DNA of 64,000 nucleotides from Streptomyces aculeolatus (GTDB lineage: Bacteria > Actinomycetota > Actinomycetes > Streptomycetales > Streptomycetaceae): the NCBI RefSeq assembly GCF_020400605.1, contig NZ_JAINRD010000011.1, forward strand, positions 1 to 64,000. Reading direction: 5' to 3'. The translations under genes and the position numbers were made by a program. Below the pieces are notes generated by a model, which saw nothing but the letters and a program-made list of their open reading frames with translations, did no database searches and had not been told where the DNA came from. Below are positions 1 to 8,306 of this stretch, in pieces; within the stretch, counting starts at the first letter, position 1; the number at the start of each line of letters is the position of its first letter.

Positions 1-55
1 GGACTGGCTCAAAGCAGTCCAGCGCACCATGGGCTGGATCGAAGACAAGGAGTAG
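1..55 (+). CDS. glpK: Glycerol kinase, C-terminal end only (partial)
   Basis: Only the last 17 codons are in the window; they end in a TAG stop five bases before the next start codon. The visible tail, with the motif RTMGWIEDKE, resembles the C-terminus of actinobacterial glycerol kinases. The next gene downstream is glpD, the usual partner, so glycerol is probably phosphorylated here and then oxidised to dihydroxyacetone phosphate by the neighbour. The call rests on a short tail plus context, so it is moderately sure. Confidence 0.6.
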   Translation, partial: DWLKAVQRTMGWIEDKE

Positions 56-60
56 CGACG

Positions 61-1683
61 ATGACCCTCCCGCAGACCGTCCCGGCGGGGATACCCGCGC
101 TCGGGACGCACCCGACGGCGGGCCGCACCCTGGGCCGCGCGGAGACCCGGGATCTGCTCGACCGGGCGACGTACGACCTCCTGGTCATCGGCGGCGGGAT
201 CCTGGGCACCTCGGTGGCCTGGCACGCCGCGCAGTCGGGACTGCGGGTGGCGATGGTGGACGCCGGCGACTTCGCCGGCGCCACCTCGTCCGCGTCCTCC
301 AAGCTCGTCCACGGCGGCATCCGCTACCTGCAGAACGGCGCGGTGAAGCTGGTGGCCGAGAACCACCACGAGCGCCGGGTGCTGGCCCGCGACGTAGCAC
401 CGCACCTGGTCAACCCGCTCCCCTTCTACCTGCCGCTCTACAAGGGCGGCCCGCACGGCGCCGCCAAGCTCGGCGCCGGCGTCTTCGCCTACTCCGCGCT
501 GTCCGCGTTCCGCGACGGCGTCGGCCACCTCATCACCCCGAGCCGGGCGGCCCGGGACATCCCCGCGCTGCGCACCGAAGGGCTGAAGGCGGTCGCCGTC
601 TTCGGCGACCACCAGATGAACGACTCGCGGATGGCGGTGATGACGGTACGGGCGGCGGTCGGTGCCGGCGCCGTCGTCCTCAACCACGCGGAGGTCACCG
701 GGCTGCGGTTCACCCACGGCCAGGTGACGGGCGCGGACCTGCGGGACCGGCTCAGCGGCGACGAGTTCGGCGTCGACGCCCGGCTGGTGCTCAACGCGAC
801 CGGGCCGTGGGTGGACCACCTGCGGCGCATGGAGGACCCGGCCGCGGCACCCTCCATCCGGCTCTCCAAGGGCGCGCACATCGTGCTCAAGCGGCAGTCG
901 CCGTGGCACGCGGCGATGTCGACGTGGGTGGACAAGTACCGGGTCACCTTCGCGCTGCCGTGGGAGGACCAGCTGCTGCTGGGCACCACGGACGAGTCGT
1001 ACGAGGGCGATCCCGCCGCCGTGCACCCGACCGACGCCGACATCGCGCAGATCCTCGACGAGGCGTCGCTGTCGGTGCGCGACGAGGACCTGTCCCCCGA
1101 CCTCGTGACGTACGCCTTCGCCGGGCTGCGCGTGCTGCCGGGCGGCCCCGGCGGTACGGAGCAGGCCAAGCGGGAGACGGTCGTCACCGAGGGCACCGGC
1201 GGGATGCTGTCGGTGGCGGGCGGCAAGTGGACCACGTACCGGCACATCGGCCGGATGGTGCTCGGCAAGCTCGCCAAGGAGCACGGCGGCGCGATCGCCG
1301 AGGACATGCAGCCGGTGAAGTCCCTGGTACGGCACACACCGCTGCCGGGCGTGGCGAACCCGAACGCGGTCGCGCACCGGCTCCTGGTCGACCGCGACCC
1401 GGGGCACCGCATGGCCCCCGACACCGCCCGCCAGCTGGCCACGCACTACGGCTCGCTGTCGTTCGACATCGCCCGCCTGGTCAACGAGAACCCGGACCTG
1501 GGCGAGCGCATCCACCCCGACGGGCCCGAGATCTGGGCCCAGGTGGTGTACGCCCGCGACCACGAGTGGGCCGAGACGGAGGACGACGTGCTGCGCCGCC
1601 GGACGACGGTGACGATCCGCGGCCTGGACACCGCCGCCGTACGCGCCCGGGTGCGGGAACTGCTCGCGCGCGAGCGGGACTGA
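61..1683 (+). CDS. glpD: Aerobic glycerol-3-phosphate dehydrogenase (FAD)
   Basis: The enzyme oxidises sn-glycerol-3-phosphate to dihydroxyacetone phosphate and passes electrons to the quinone pool at the membrane. The protein has 540 residues, normal for the family. A dinucleotide-binding motif GGGILGTSVAWHAA lies near residue 45, followed by the family signature ATSSASSKLVHGGIRYL and, near residue 390, SVAGGKWTTYR. A C-terminal GlpD helical domain follows. The ATG lies five bases after the glycerol kinase stop, so the two are co-transcribed. A second, distinct GlpD homologue occurs at 52.2-53.9 kb. Confidence 0.95.
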   Translation: MTLPQTVPAGIPALGTHPTAGRTLGRAETRDLLDRATYDLLVIGGGILGTSVAWHAAQSGLRVAMVDAGDFAGATSSASSKLVHGGIRYLQNGAVKLVAENHHERRVLARDVAPHLVNPLPFYLPLYKGGPHGAAKLGAGVFAYSALSAFRDGVGHLITPSRAARDIPALRTEGLKAVAVFGDHQMNDSRMAVMTVRAAVGAGAVVLNHAEVTGLRFTHGQVTGADLRDRLSGDEFGVDARLVLNATGPWVDHLRRMEDPAAAPSIRLSKGAHIVLKRQSPWHAAMSTWVDKYRVTFALPWEDQLLLGTTDESYEGDPAAVHPTDADIAQILDEASLSVRDEDLSPDLVTYAFAGLRVLPGGPGGTEQAKRETVVTEGTGGMLSVAGGKWTTYRHIGRMVLGKLAKEHGGAIAEDMQPVKSLVRHTPLPGVANPNAVAHRLLVDRDPGHRMAPDTARQLATHYGSLSFDIARLVNENPDLGERIHPDGPEIWAQVVYARDHEWAETEDDVLRRRTTVTIRGLDTAAVRARVRELLARERD

Positions 1684-1707
1684 GCGCCCGCGGCGGGCGG
1701 GAAATCC

Positions 1708-1743
1708 GAGGGGAGAGGCACTCGTGGGGGCGCCTCTCCCCTC
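1708..1743 (+). terminator. Hairpin terminator after glpD
   Basis: A 12-bp perfect stem (GAGGGGAGAGGC with its complement) and a 12-nt loop begin 24 nt past the glpD stop. No T-run follows, as is usual in Streptomyces. Confidence 0.7.
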
Positions 1744-1820
1744 CCCCGTTTCCGCTCCCCGCGGGATTCGCCGCCCTCCCCCGCTCCACTCGCTCCGCAC
1801 GCAGGCATAATGGAAGGGCG

Positions 1821-1837
1821 CAGACATCGGATGTCTG
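1821..1837 (+). promoter_or_regulatory. Operator of the GntR/FCD regulator, overlapping its promoter
   Basis: CAGACATCGGATGTCTG is a perfect 8-1-8 palindrome. It starts about 9 nt after a CATAAT -10 box (1806-1811), so it should cover the transcription start and allow autorepression of the gene starting at 1856. Similar copies with the core CATCNGAT lie in front of the fuconate dehydratase operon near 9661-9693, which ties regulator and operon together. Confidence 0.7.
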
Positions 1838-1855
1838 TGTCAGGGAGGGCGCGAG

Positions 1856-2527
1856 ATGGCGGTCACGGACGAGGCGATCGAGAAGATCAAGGGAATGATC
1901 GTCTCCGGCAAGCTGCGGCCGGGCGACCGGCTGCCCAAGGAGAGCGAGCTGGCGGCCGAACTCGGCCTGTCCCGCAACTCGCTGCGCGAGGCGGTGCGCG
2001 CCCTCGCGCTGATCCGCATCCTCGACGTACGGCAGGGCGACGGCACGTACGTCACGAGCCTGGACTCCCAGCTCCTGCTGGAGGCGATGAGCTTCGTCGT
2101 CGACTTCCACCGCGACGACACGGTGCTGGAGCTGCTCGCCGTACGCCGCATCCTGGAGCCCGCCGCCACCGCGCTGGCCTGCACCGGCATCGGGGACCCG
2201 GAGCTGGACGCGCTGGAGGAGGAGCTGGCGGAGCTGGGCCAGGACCCGTCGGTGGAGGAACTGGTCCGCGCCGACCTGGAGTTCCACCGCCGCATCGTGC
2301 AGGCGTCGGGGAACTCCGTGCTCAACTCGCTGCTGGAGGGGCTGTCGGGGCCGACGGCCCGCGCCCGCATCTGGCGCGGCCTGACGCAGGAGGACGCGGT
2401 GCGGCGCACGCTCACCGAGCACCGGGCGATCCTCGACGCGATGCGCAGCCGGGACGCCGAGGCGGCGCGGTCGTGGGCGACGGTACACATCGCGAGCGTG
2501 GAGCAGTGGCTGCGCCGGACGCTGTGA
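1856..2527 (+). CDS. GntR-family (FCD subfamily) regulator, probably of the L-fucose-type operon
   Basis: This 223-residue protein has an N-terminal winged helix (residues about 5-70, with KLRPGDRLPKESELAAELG and SRNSLREAVRALALI) and a C-terminal helical FCD ligand-binding domain. Such regulators usually repress catabolic operons until a sugar acid or similar ligand binds. A GGAGGG ribosome site sits 8 nt before the ATG. The gene converges with the minus-strand sugar operon, and its own promoter palindrome recurs in front of that operon. The ligand is inferred to be an L-fuconate-type intermediate; that is not shown by the sequence itself. Confidence 0.88.
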   Translation: MAVTDEAIEKIKGMIVSGKLRPGDRLPKESELAAELGLSRNSLREAVRALALIRILDVRQGDGTYVTSLDSQLLLEAMSFVVDFHRDDTVLELLAVRRILEPAATALACTGIGDPELDALEEELAELGQDPSVEELVRADLEFHRRIVQASGNSVLNSLLEGLSGPTARARIWRGLTQEDAVRRTLTEHRAILDAMRSRDAEAARSWATVHIASVEQWLRRTL

Positions 2528-2569
2528 CACCGGGACACGGGGGGACACCCGGGACACCGGGCCAGAGGT

Positions 2570-2593
2570 GCCGGGCGCGGTGGCGCGCCCGGC
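2570..2593. terminator. Bidirectional hairpin between convergent genes
   Basis: A 10-bp stem (GCCGGGCGCG and its complement) with a GTGG loop lies between the regulator stop and the amidohydrolase stop and can serve both strands. Confidence 0.6.
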
Positions 2594-2600
2594 TCCCGCG

Positions 2601-3428
2601 TCAGTCCGGGAAGTAGATCCGGCGGGCGTTGCCGCCGAAGAACGCCTCCCGCTCCGCCGCCGTCAGGTCCGCCACCGCCTCCTCGGCCAGCTCGACCACC
2701 TGTCCGTAGCCGGCCGCCAGCGTGCACACCGGCCAGTCCGAGCCGAACAGGATCCGGCCGGGCCCGAACACGTCGATCACGTGCCGGGCGTACGGCAGCA
2801 CGTCCGCCGGCCGCCAGTGCTCCCAGTCGGCCTGCGTGACCAGGCCGGACAGCTTGCAGCTCACGTTGGGCAGCCGCGCCAGCTCCGCGACCAGGTCCGC
2901 CCACGGCTGCCACTCCCCCGCCGCGATCTGCGGCTTGCCCGCGTGGTCGAGGACGAACCTGGTGTGCGGCGCCGCGCGGCCCGCGGCGATCGCCGCCGGC
3001 AGCTCGCGCGGCGTCACCAGCAGGTCGTACACGAGACCGCACTCCCCCGCGAGCCCCAGCGCCCGCAGCACGTCGGGGCGGACCAGCCACCGCGGGTCGG
3101 CCTCCCCCTCGGCCTGGTGGCGCAGCGCGCCGAGCCGCGCGGGCGTACGGCGAAGGATGTCCGCGTCCAGGTCGGGCGCGGTCAGGTCGAGCCAGCCGCA
3201 GACCAGCCGCACCGGCGGGTCCGGCTCCTCGCACAGCTCCAGCGTCTCCTCGTACGACGACGAGGTCTGCACCAGCACCGTGCCGTCGATGCGGTGCTCC
3301 GCGAGGTGCGGCGCGAGGTCGGCCAGGGTGAAGGTGCGCCGCAGCGGGTCGGCCCAGGAGCCGTCCATCCACGGCTGCGGGCGGCGGGCGATGTCCCACA
3401 GGTGGTGGTGGGCGTCGATGCGCGGCAC
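2601..3428 (-). CDS. Amidohydrolase-family lactonase (L-fuconolactonase-like)
   Basis: This 275-residue protein belongs to the metal-dependent amidohydrolase 2 family (COG3618 type). It opens with RIDAHHHLWD, the first metal-binding His cluster, and carries LFGSDWPVC near residue 235, the C-terminal Asp signature. Members hydrolyse sugar lactones such as L-fucono-1,5-lactone. I chose the GTG at 3428 because it directly follows the TGA of the aldo/keto reductase (3431-3433) and gives the family-typical N-terminus. It is the last gene of the minus-strand operon and would open the lactone made by the reductase next door. Confidence 0.85.
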   Translation of the reverse strand: MPRIDAHHHLWDIARRPQPWMDGSWADPLRRTFTLADLAPHLAEHRIDGTVLVQTSSSYEETLELCEEPDPPVRLVCGWLDLTAPDLDADILRRTPARLGALRHQAEGEADPRWLVRPDVLRALGLAGECGLVYDLLVTPRELPAAIAAGRAAPHTRFVLDHAGKPQIAAGEWQPWADLVAELARLPNVSCKLSGLVTQADWEHWRPADVLPYARHVIDVFGPGRILFGSDWPVCTLAAGYGQVVELAEEAVADLTAAEREAFFGGNARRIYFPD

Positions 3429-3430
3429 GC

Positions 3431-4408
3431 TCAGCCTCCCGCGGGCGCGGTCGCGGCCGCCGGCAGCGGCAGGTCGCCGTCGAGGAGCCCGAGTTCGACG
3501 AGCGCGGGCCAGAGCGCGTCGGGGATCTCGTACGCGAACATCTCCGCGTTCTCCTCGACGTCCCCCGGCCGGGAGGCGCCCGGCACGACGGACACGACCG
3601 CCGGGTGCGCGAACGGGTAGCGCAGCGCCGCCGCCTTCAGCGGCACCCCGAACTCGCCGCACACCTGGGCGATCCCGCGCGCCCGCTCCACAGTCTCGGC
3701 CGGCGCCCGGCCGTAGTGGAACCGTGCGCCGGGCCGCGGGTCGGCGAGCAGCCCGGTGTTGTAGACGCCGCCGACGACGACGGAGGTGCCGCGCCGTGCG
3801 CACACGGGCAGCAGGTCGTCGTACGCGCTGCGCTCCAGCAGCGTCCAGCGGCCGGCGCACAGCACCACGTCGACGTCGAGGTCGGCGACGAGCCGGCCCA
3901 GGTGGTCGCTGAAGTTCATGCCGAAGCCGATGGCTCCGACGACCTTCTCCGCCTTCAGCTCCGCGAGCGCGGCGAAGGCGGTCTCGTACACCTCGGGCAG
4001 GTGGTCCTCCACGTCGTGCAGGTAGGCGATCTCGACGCGGTCGAGCCCCAGCCGCTCCAGCGACGACTCCAGCGTCGCCCGGATCCCGTCCCTGCTGAGG
4101 TCCCACACCCGGCCGCGGGCCGGGGTGTCGACGAAGTCGTGGGCGGGCTCGGTCTCGCCCGGGCCGAGGGGCCGCAGCCGCCGGCCGACCTTGGTGGACA
4201 CGGTGTACGAGTTCCGCGGCCGGCCCGCGAGCGCGCGGCCGAGGCGCTCCTCCGACAACCCGACGCCGTAGTGCGGGGCGGTGTCGAAGTAGCCGTAGCC
4301 GTGCGCGAACGCGGTCTCGACGATCTCGGCCGCGGTGGCGTCCGGCATCGGCCGGTAGAGGTTGCCGAGGTTGGCGCAGCCGAGGCCGAGCCTGGGTATG
4401 GGGGGCAT
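3431..4408 (-). CDS. Aldo/keto reductase, likely L-fucose (aldose) 1-dehydrogenase
   Basis: This 325-residue protein has an AKR-type TIM barrel. It begins PRLGLGCANLGNLYRP and shows the catalytic stretch YFDTAPHYGVGLSEERLG near residues 40-57 (Asp and Tyr of the tetrad) and ATLESSLERLGLDRVEIAYLH. Length and sequence style fit the L-fucose/D-threo-aldose dehydrogenase branch, which oxidises the sugar to its lactone. It lies between the permease and the lactonase genes. The exact sugar is inferred from the operon, chiefly from the fuconate dehydratase. Confidence 0.82.
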   Translation of the reverse strand: MPPIPRLGLGCANLGNLYRPMPDATAAEIVETAFAHGYGYFDTAPHYGVGLSEERLGRALAGRPRNSYTVSTKVGRRLRPLGPGETEPAHDFVDTPARGRVWDLSRDGIRATLESSLERLGLDRVEIAYLHDVEDHLPEVYETAFAALAELKAEKVVGAIGFGMNFSDHLGRLVADLDVDVVLCAGRWTLLERSAYDDLLPVCARRGTSVVVGGVYNTGLLADPRPGARFHYGRAPAETVERARGIAQVCGEFGVPLKAAALRYPFAHPAVVSVVPGASRPGDVEENAEMFAYEIPDALWPALVELGLLDGDLPLPAAATAPAGG

Positions 4409-4418
4409 CCGCCGCCTC

Positions 4419-5480
4419 TCAGTCCTGTTTCTCGCCGCTGACGAACCGGGAAATGACCAGGGCCACGATGATGATCGCCCCGTTGAGGAACTTCGTCCAC
4501 TCCGCCGGCACGCCCGCGAGCGTCATCACGTTGATGACGAGTTGGAGGGTCAGCACGCCGGTCAGCGCCCCGAAGAGGGTGCCGCGGCCGCCGCGCAGGC
4601 TGATGCCGCCGATGACCGCCGCGGCGAACACCTGGAAGATCATGTCCTTGCCCTGGCCGGCGGAGACCGAGCCGTAGTGGCCGGTGTAGAGCACGCCGGC
4701 GAAGGCCGCGAGCATGCCGCCGATGGCCAGGACGATCCAGGTGATGCGGTCCACGCGGATGCCCGCGGCGCGCGCGGCCTCGGGGTTGCCGCCGATGGCG
4801 TACAGCGCGCGCCCGTGCCGCAGGTAGCCGAGCATCAGGCCGCCGACGGCGTAGAGGCCGAGGCAGACGTAGACGGCGGCGGGGACGCCGAGCCAGCTCT
4901 CCTTGCCGAGGTACGCGAAGGACTCGGGCACCTCGATGATGGACTTGCCGCCCGTGATGCCCTCGTGCAGGCCGCGCAGCATGACCAGCATGCCGAGCGT
5001 GGCGATGAAGCCGTTGACTCTGAGCTTGAGGATGAGGAAGCCGTTGAACAGGCCGATGGCGGCGCCGACGAGGAGGCACAGGATGATCGACGTGCCGGAC
5101 GGCAGCAGTTCGATGCCGGTGAACCGGCCGCCCTCGGCGGGCAGGACGAGCCAGAGCGCGATCACCGGCGCGACGCCGATGGTCGACTCCAGCGAGAGGT
5201 CCATCCGGCCGCTGATGAGGATGAGGGCCTGCGCGAGGACCAGCAGCCCGAGTTCGGTGGACTGCTGGACGACGCCGATGAGGTTGTCGGAGGTCAGGAA
5301 CGCGGGCGAGACGATGAAGCCGATCACGCCGAGCACGAAGATGACGGGTACGAGCGAGAAGTCGCGCCAGCGGCCGAGGTCGATCTCCACCCCGCCGAGC
5401 TGCAACTGCGGCTTCTTCTCCACCGCCGCTCCGCCCTCGGCCGCGGTGGCCGGCGGCGCTGTGGACGTAGGCCGTGTCAT
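4419..5480 (-). CDS. Sugar ABC transporter permease (RbsC type)
   Basis: This 353-residue membrane protein has about ten hydrophobic segments, beginning near residue 40 after a polar N-terminus. It contains the BPD_transp_2-type stretch GGNPEAARAAGIRV near residue 235, seen in ribose/xylose-type permeases. It would form the membrane channel of the importer encoded by the two preceding genes. Its ATG overlaps the ATPase stop by 4 nt, which indicates translational coupling. It ends 10 nt before the aldo/keto reductase start. Confidence 0.93.
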   Translation of the reverse strand: MTRPTSTAPPATAAEGGAAVEKKPQLQLGGVEIDLGRWRDFSLVPVIFVLGVIGFIVSPAFLTSDNLIGVVQQSTELGLLVLAQALILISGRMDLSLESTIGVAPVIALWLVLPAEGGRFTGIELLPSGTSIILCLLVGAAIGLFNGFLILKLRVNGFIATLGMLVMLRGLHEGITGGKSIIEVPESFAYLGKESWLGVPAAVYVCLGLYAVGGLMLGYLRHGRALYAIGGNPEAARAAGIRVDRITWIVLAIGGMLAAFAGVLYTGHYGSVSAGQGKDMIFQVFAAAVIGGISLRGGRGTLFGALTGVLTLQLVINVMTLAGVPAEWTKFLNGAIIIVALVISRFVSGEKQD

Positions 5481-7135
5481 GCTTGCTGCCCCTTTTCCGG
5501 CTGGTCCCGCTGGTCGGGCTCGTCTGGCTGCTCTGGCTGGTGTGGCTGGTCCGACGTGTCCGAGTCGGCCGGCTGAGTTTGCCGGCCGCCCTGCTCCTGC
5601 TGCGGTGCGCGCTCTTCCGGCTCGATGCCCTCCATGGCGGCGACCAGCTCCCGGTCGCTCCAGCCGCCGGCGAACTCCGCGACCACCCGCCCGTGGAAGA
5701 GCGCGAGCACCCGGTCGCAGACCCGCAGGTCGTCGAGTTCGTCGGAGACGATGACGGCGCCGCTGCCGCCCTCCGCCACCCGCCTCACGACGCCCAGCAG
5801 GGCGTCCTTGGACTTCACGTCCACACCCGCGGTCGGCTTGATCGCCACCAGCACGCCGGGGTCCCGGGCGAGCGCGCGGGCGATCACCACCTTCTGCTGG
5901 TTGCCGCCGGACAGCCCGTCGACGTCCTGGGAAGGCCCGGACGTCTTGATGTCCAGCGACTCGATCATGCGCTGCGCGAACCGGCGGGTGCGCGACGGCA
6001 GCACGGTGCCGTACGGGCCCAGTTGGTCCGCGACGGTGAGCGTGGCGTTCTCCGCGACGCTGCGGCCGGGCACCAGGCCCTGTTCGTGCCGGTCCTCCGG
6101 TACGTAGCCGATGCCGGCCTCCAGCGCGTGCGGCACGCTGCCGGTGCGTACGGCGGTGCCGCGCACCTCGACCCGGCCGCCGTCGGGCGTCCGCATGCCG
6201 ACGAGGGTCTCGCCGATCGCCGTGTTGCCGCTGGCGGCGGCGCCGGCCAGGCCGACGACCTCGCCCGCGCGCACGGCGAGGTCCAGCGGCTCGTACGCAC
6301 CGGCCACCGCCAACGCCCGCGCCCGCAGCACGGGCTCGGCACCGCCTGCGGCCGTCGCCTGCCGCGGGAGCGCGGCGGCCCCGGCGGCGCCCGCGGCACC
6401 GGGGGGCGCGCCCTCACCGGTCATCGCCGCGACCAGGTCCTCCTTCGGCAGTCCTGAGACCGGCGCGGTGAGGATGTGCCGGGCGTCGCGGAAGACGGTG
6501 ACGGTGTCGCAGAGTTCGTAGACCTCCTGGAGGTGGTGGGAGATGAAGAGGAAGGCGACGCCCTGCCGCTGCAGTTCGCGCAGCTTGTCGAAGAGCCGGT
6601 CGATGCCGCCGGCGTCGAGCCGGGCCGTCGGCTCGTCGAGGATGATCAGCCGGGCACCGAAGCTCAGGGCTCTCGCGATCTCCACGAACTGCCGCTGCTC
6701 GACGCCGAGGTCCTTCGCCCGCGCCGACGGGTCCACCTCCACGCCGTACGCCGCCAGCAGCTCGCGGGCGCGGGCGCGCAGCCGGCGCCAGTTGATGGCG
6801 CCGGTGCCGGTGAAGCGGTTGAGGAAGAGGTTCTCGGCGACCGTGAGATCCGGCACGATCATGAGCTTCTGGTACACGCACGCGACCCTGGCGCGCCACG
6901 CCGCCGTGTCGCCGAACGACGGCGCGCTCTCGCCGGAGAAGGCGACCGTACCGGTGTCGGGGCGCTCCATGCCGGTGAGCACGGAGACGAGGGTCGACTT
7001 CCCGGCCCCGTTGCGGCCGACGAGGGCGTGTGCCTCACCGGCCGCGACCTCCAGGTGCACGCCGTCGAGCGCGAGCGTGGGGCCGAAGCGTTTGACGACG
7101 CCGTCGGCGCGTACGGCGGGGGGCGCCGCGGGCAC
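5477..7135 (-). CDS. Sugar ABC transporter ATPase with two ATP-binding domains (RbsA/MglA type)
   Basis: The 552-residue protein carries two nucleotide-binding domains in tandem. The first has Walker A GRNGAGKST near residue 42 and Walker B RLIILDEPTARLD; the second has a degenerate Walker A region (GAAASGNTA) and the signature LSGGNQQKV. An intact first site and a degenerate second P-loop are common in this family. The Gln/Pro/Asp-rich C-terminal tail (last ~45 residues) is unusual and probably disordered. The gene starts 3 nt after the binding-protein stop and overlaps the permease by 4 nt. Confidence 0.93.
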   Translation of the reverse strand: MPAAPPAVRADGVVKRFGPTLALDGVHLEVAAGEAHALVGRNGAGKSTLVSVLTGMERPDTGTVAFSGESAPSFGDTAAWRARVACVYQKLMIVPDLTVAENLFLNRFTGTGAINWRRLRARARELLAAYGVEVDPSARAKDLGVEQRQFVEIARALSFGARLIILDEPTARLDAGGIDRLFDKLRELQRQGVAFLFISHHLQEVYELCDTVTVFRDARHILTAPVSGLPKEDLVAAMTGEGAPPGAAGAAGAAALPRQATAAGGAEPVLRARALAVAGAYEPLDLAVRAGEVVGLAGAAASGNTAIGETLVGMRTPDGGRVEVRGTAVRTGSVPHALEAGIGYVPEDRHEQGLVPGRSVAENATLTVADQLGPYGTVLPSRTRRFAQRMIESLDIKTSGPSQDVDGLSGGNQQKVVIARALARDPGVLVAIKPTAGVDVKSKDALLGVVRRVAEGGSGAVIVSDELDDLRVCDRVLALFHGRVVAEFAGGWSDRELVAAMEGIEPEERAPQQEQGGRQTQPADSDTSDQPHQPEQPDEPDQRDQPEKGQQA

Positions 7136-7138
7136 GGC

Positions 7139-8185
7139 TCAGCCCTGCTTTTCGAGCTGGTTGGCCCACAGCTCGGGGTCGTCGACGTTCTCCTCGGTGA
7201 CCAGCGGGGCGGGCAGCTGGTCCTCCAGGCCGTTCGGGATCTTGACGATCTTCGAGCCGTGGTCGGTCTTGCCCGGCTTGAACTCCTTGCCCTTCAGCGC
7301 CTGCTGGGCGTAGAAGAGCGCGTACTCGGCGTAGAGGTCGGCGGGCTGGGAGACGGTGGCGTCGATCTTGCCGGCCCGGATGGCGTCCAGTTCCTCGGGG
7401 ATGCCGTCGTTGGACACGATCGTGATGTGGCCGTCCTCGCCGGCGGGCTTGAGCATGTTCTTCTGCTCCAGCAGCGCGAGGGTGGGCTGCAGGAAGACGC
7501 CGCCGGCCTGCATGTAGATGCCGTCGATCGACTTCTCCTTGGCCAGCACGCTCTGCAGCTTCGCGGAGGCGACATCGCCCTTCCACTCGGTGGGCAGCTC
7601 GAAGACCTCCATGTCGGGGTACTTCTCGTCCATGCACTTCTTGAACGCCACCGAGCGGTCGCGGCCGTTGATGGAGGCCAGGTCGCCCTGGAACTCCACG
7701 ACCTTGCCCTTGCCGCCGAGCTGCTCGCCGAGGTACTCGCACGCCTTGATGCCGTACGCCTCGTTGTCGGCCCGTACGACCATGTAGACGTCGCCCTTGT
7801 CGGGGCGGGTGTCGACGCTGACGACGGGGATGTCCTCCTCCGCCAGCCGCTCCAGGGTGGAGGCGACGGCGCCGGTGTCCTGCGGCGCCATGATGACGGC
7901 GTCGGCGCCCTGGTCGGTGAACGCCTGCACGTTGGCGACGAGCTTGCCGATGTCGTTCTGGGAGTTGGTGATCGGCAGGGCGTCGACCACGCCGTCCGAG
8001 ACGCCCTTCTTCAGGTACTGGTGGTAGGAGTTCCAGAAGTCGCTGTCGGTGCGCGGCATGTCGATGCCGACCTGGCCGTCGGCCCCGGCCGCGTCGTTGC
8101 CGCGGTTGCAGGCCGCGAGCGGGGCGATGGCGAGGAGGGTGGTGCAGGCCGCGACGGCGGTCGTGCGGAGTCTGCGAGTCAGCAT
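7139..8185 (-). CDS. Sugar-binding lipoprotein of the ABC importer (RbsB-like)
   Basis: The 348-residue protein starts with a lipoprotein signal peptide: a basic MLTRRLRTT, a hydrophobic core and a lipobox ending LAAC at Cys26. The mature part is a periplasmic-binding-protein type 1 fold (peripla_BP_4), with GADAVIMAPQDTGAVASTL and IVSNDGIPEELDAIRAGKI typical of ribose/galactose-like binders. It would sit on the outer membrane face and deliver the sugar to the permease. It lies 121 nt downstream of the dehydratase and 3 nt upstream of the ATPase. Confidence 0.93.
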   Translation of the reverse strand: MLTRRLRTTAVAACTTLLAIAPLAACNRGNDAAGADGQVGIDMPRTDSDFWNSYHQYLKKGVSDGVVDALPITNSQNDIGKLVANVQAFTDQGADAVIMAPQDTGAVASTLERLAEEDIPVVSVDTRPDKGDVYMVVRADNEAYGIKACEYLGEQLGGKGKVVEFQGDLASINGRDRSVAFKKCMDEKYPDMEVFELPTEWKGDVASAKLQSVLAKEKSIDGIYMQAGGVFLQPTLALLEQKNMLKPAGEDGHITIVSNDGIPEELDAIRAGKIDATVSQPADLYAEYALFYAQQALKGKEFKPGKTDHGSKIVKIPNGLEDQLPAPLVTEENVDDPELWANQLEKQG

Positions 8186-8306
8186 GGGAGTCCCGTCCCG
8201 TCGTTCGTCTCGGGTGTACGGCTGGGGGGTTCGGCTCGGGCCGCGGCGTGCCGGGGGGCCGGCCGCGCGGCGAGGGGTGCGGCGAAGGGTGCGCCGGGCA
8301 CGGGGG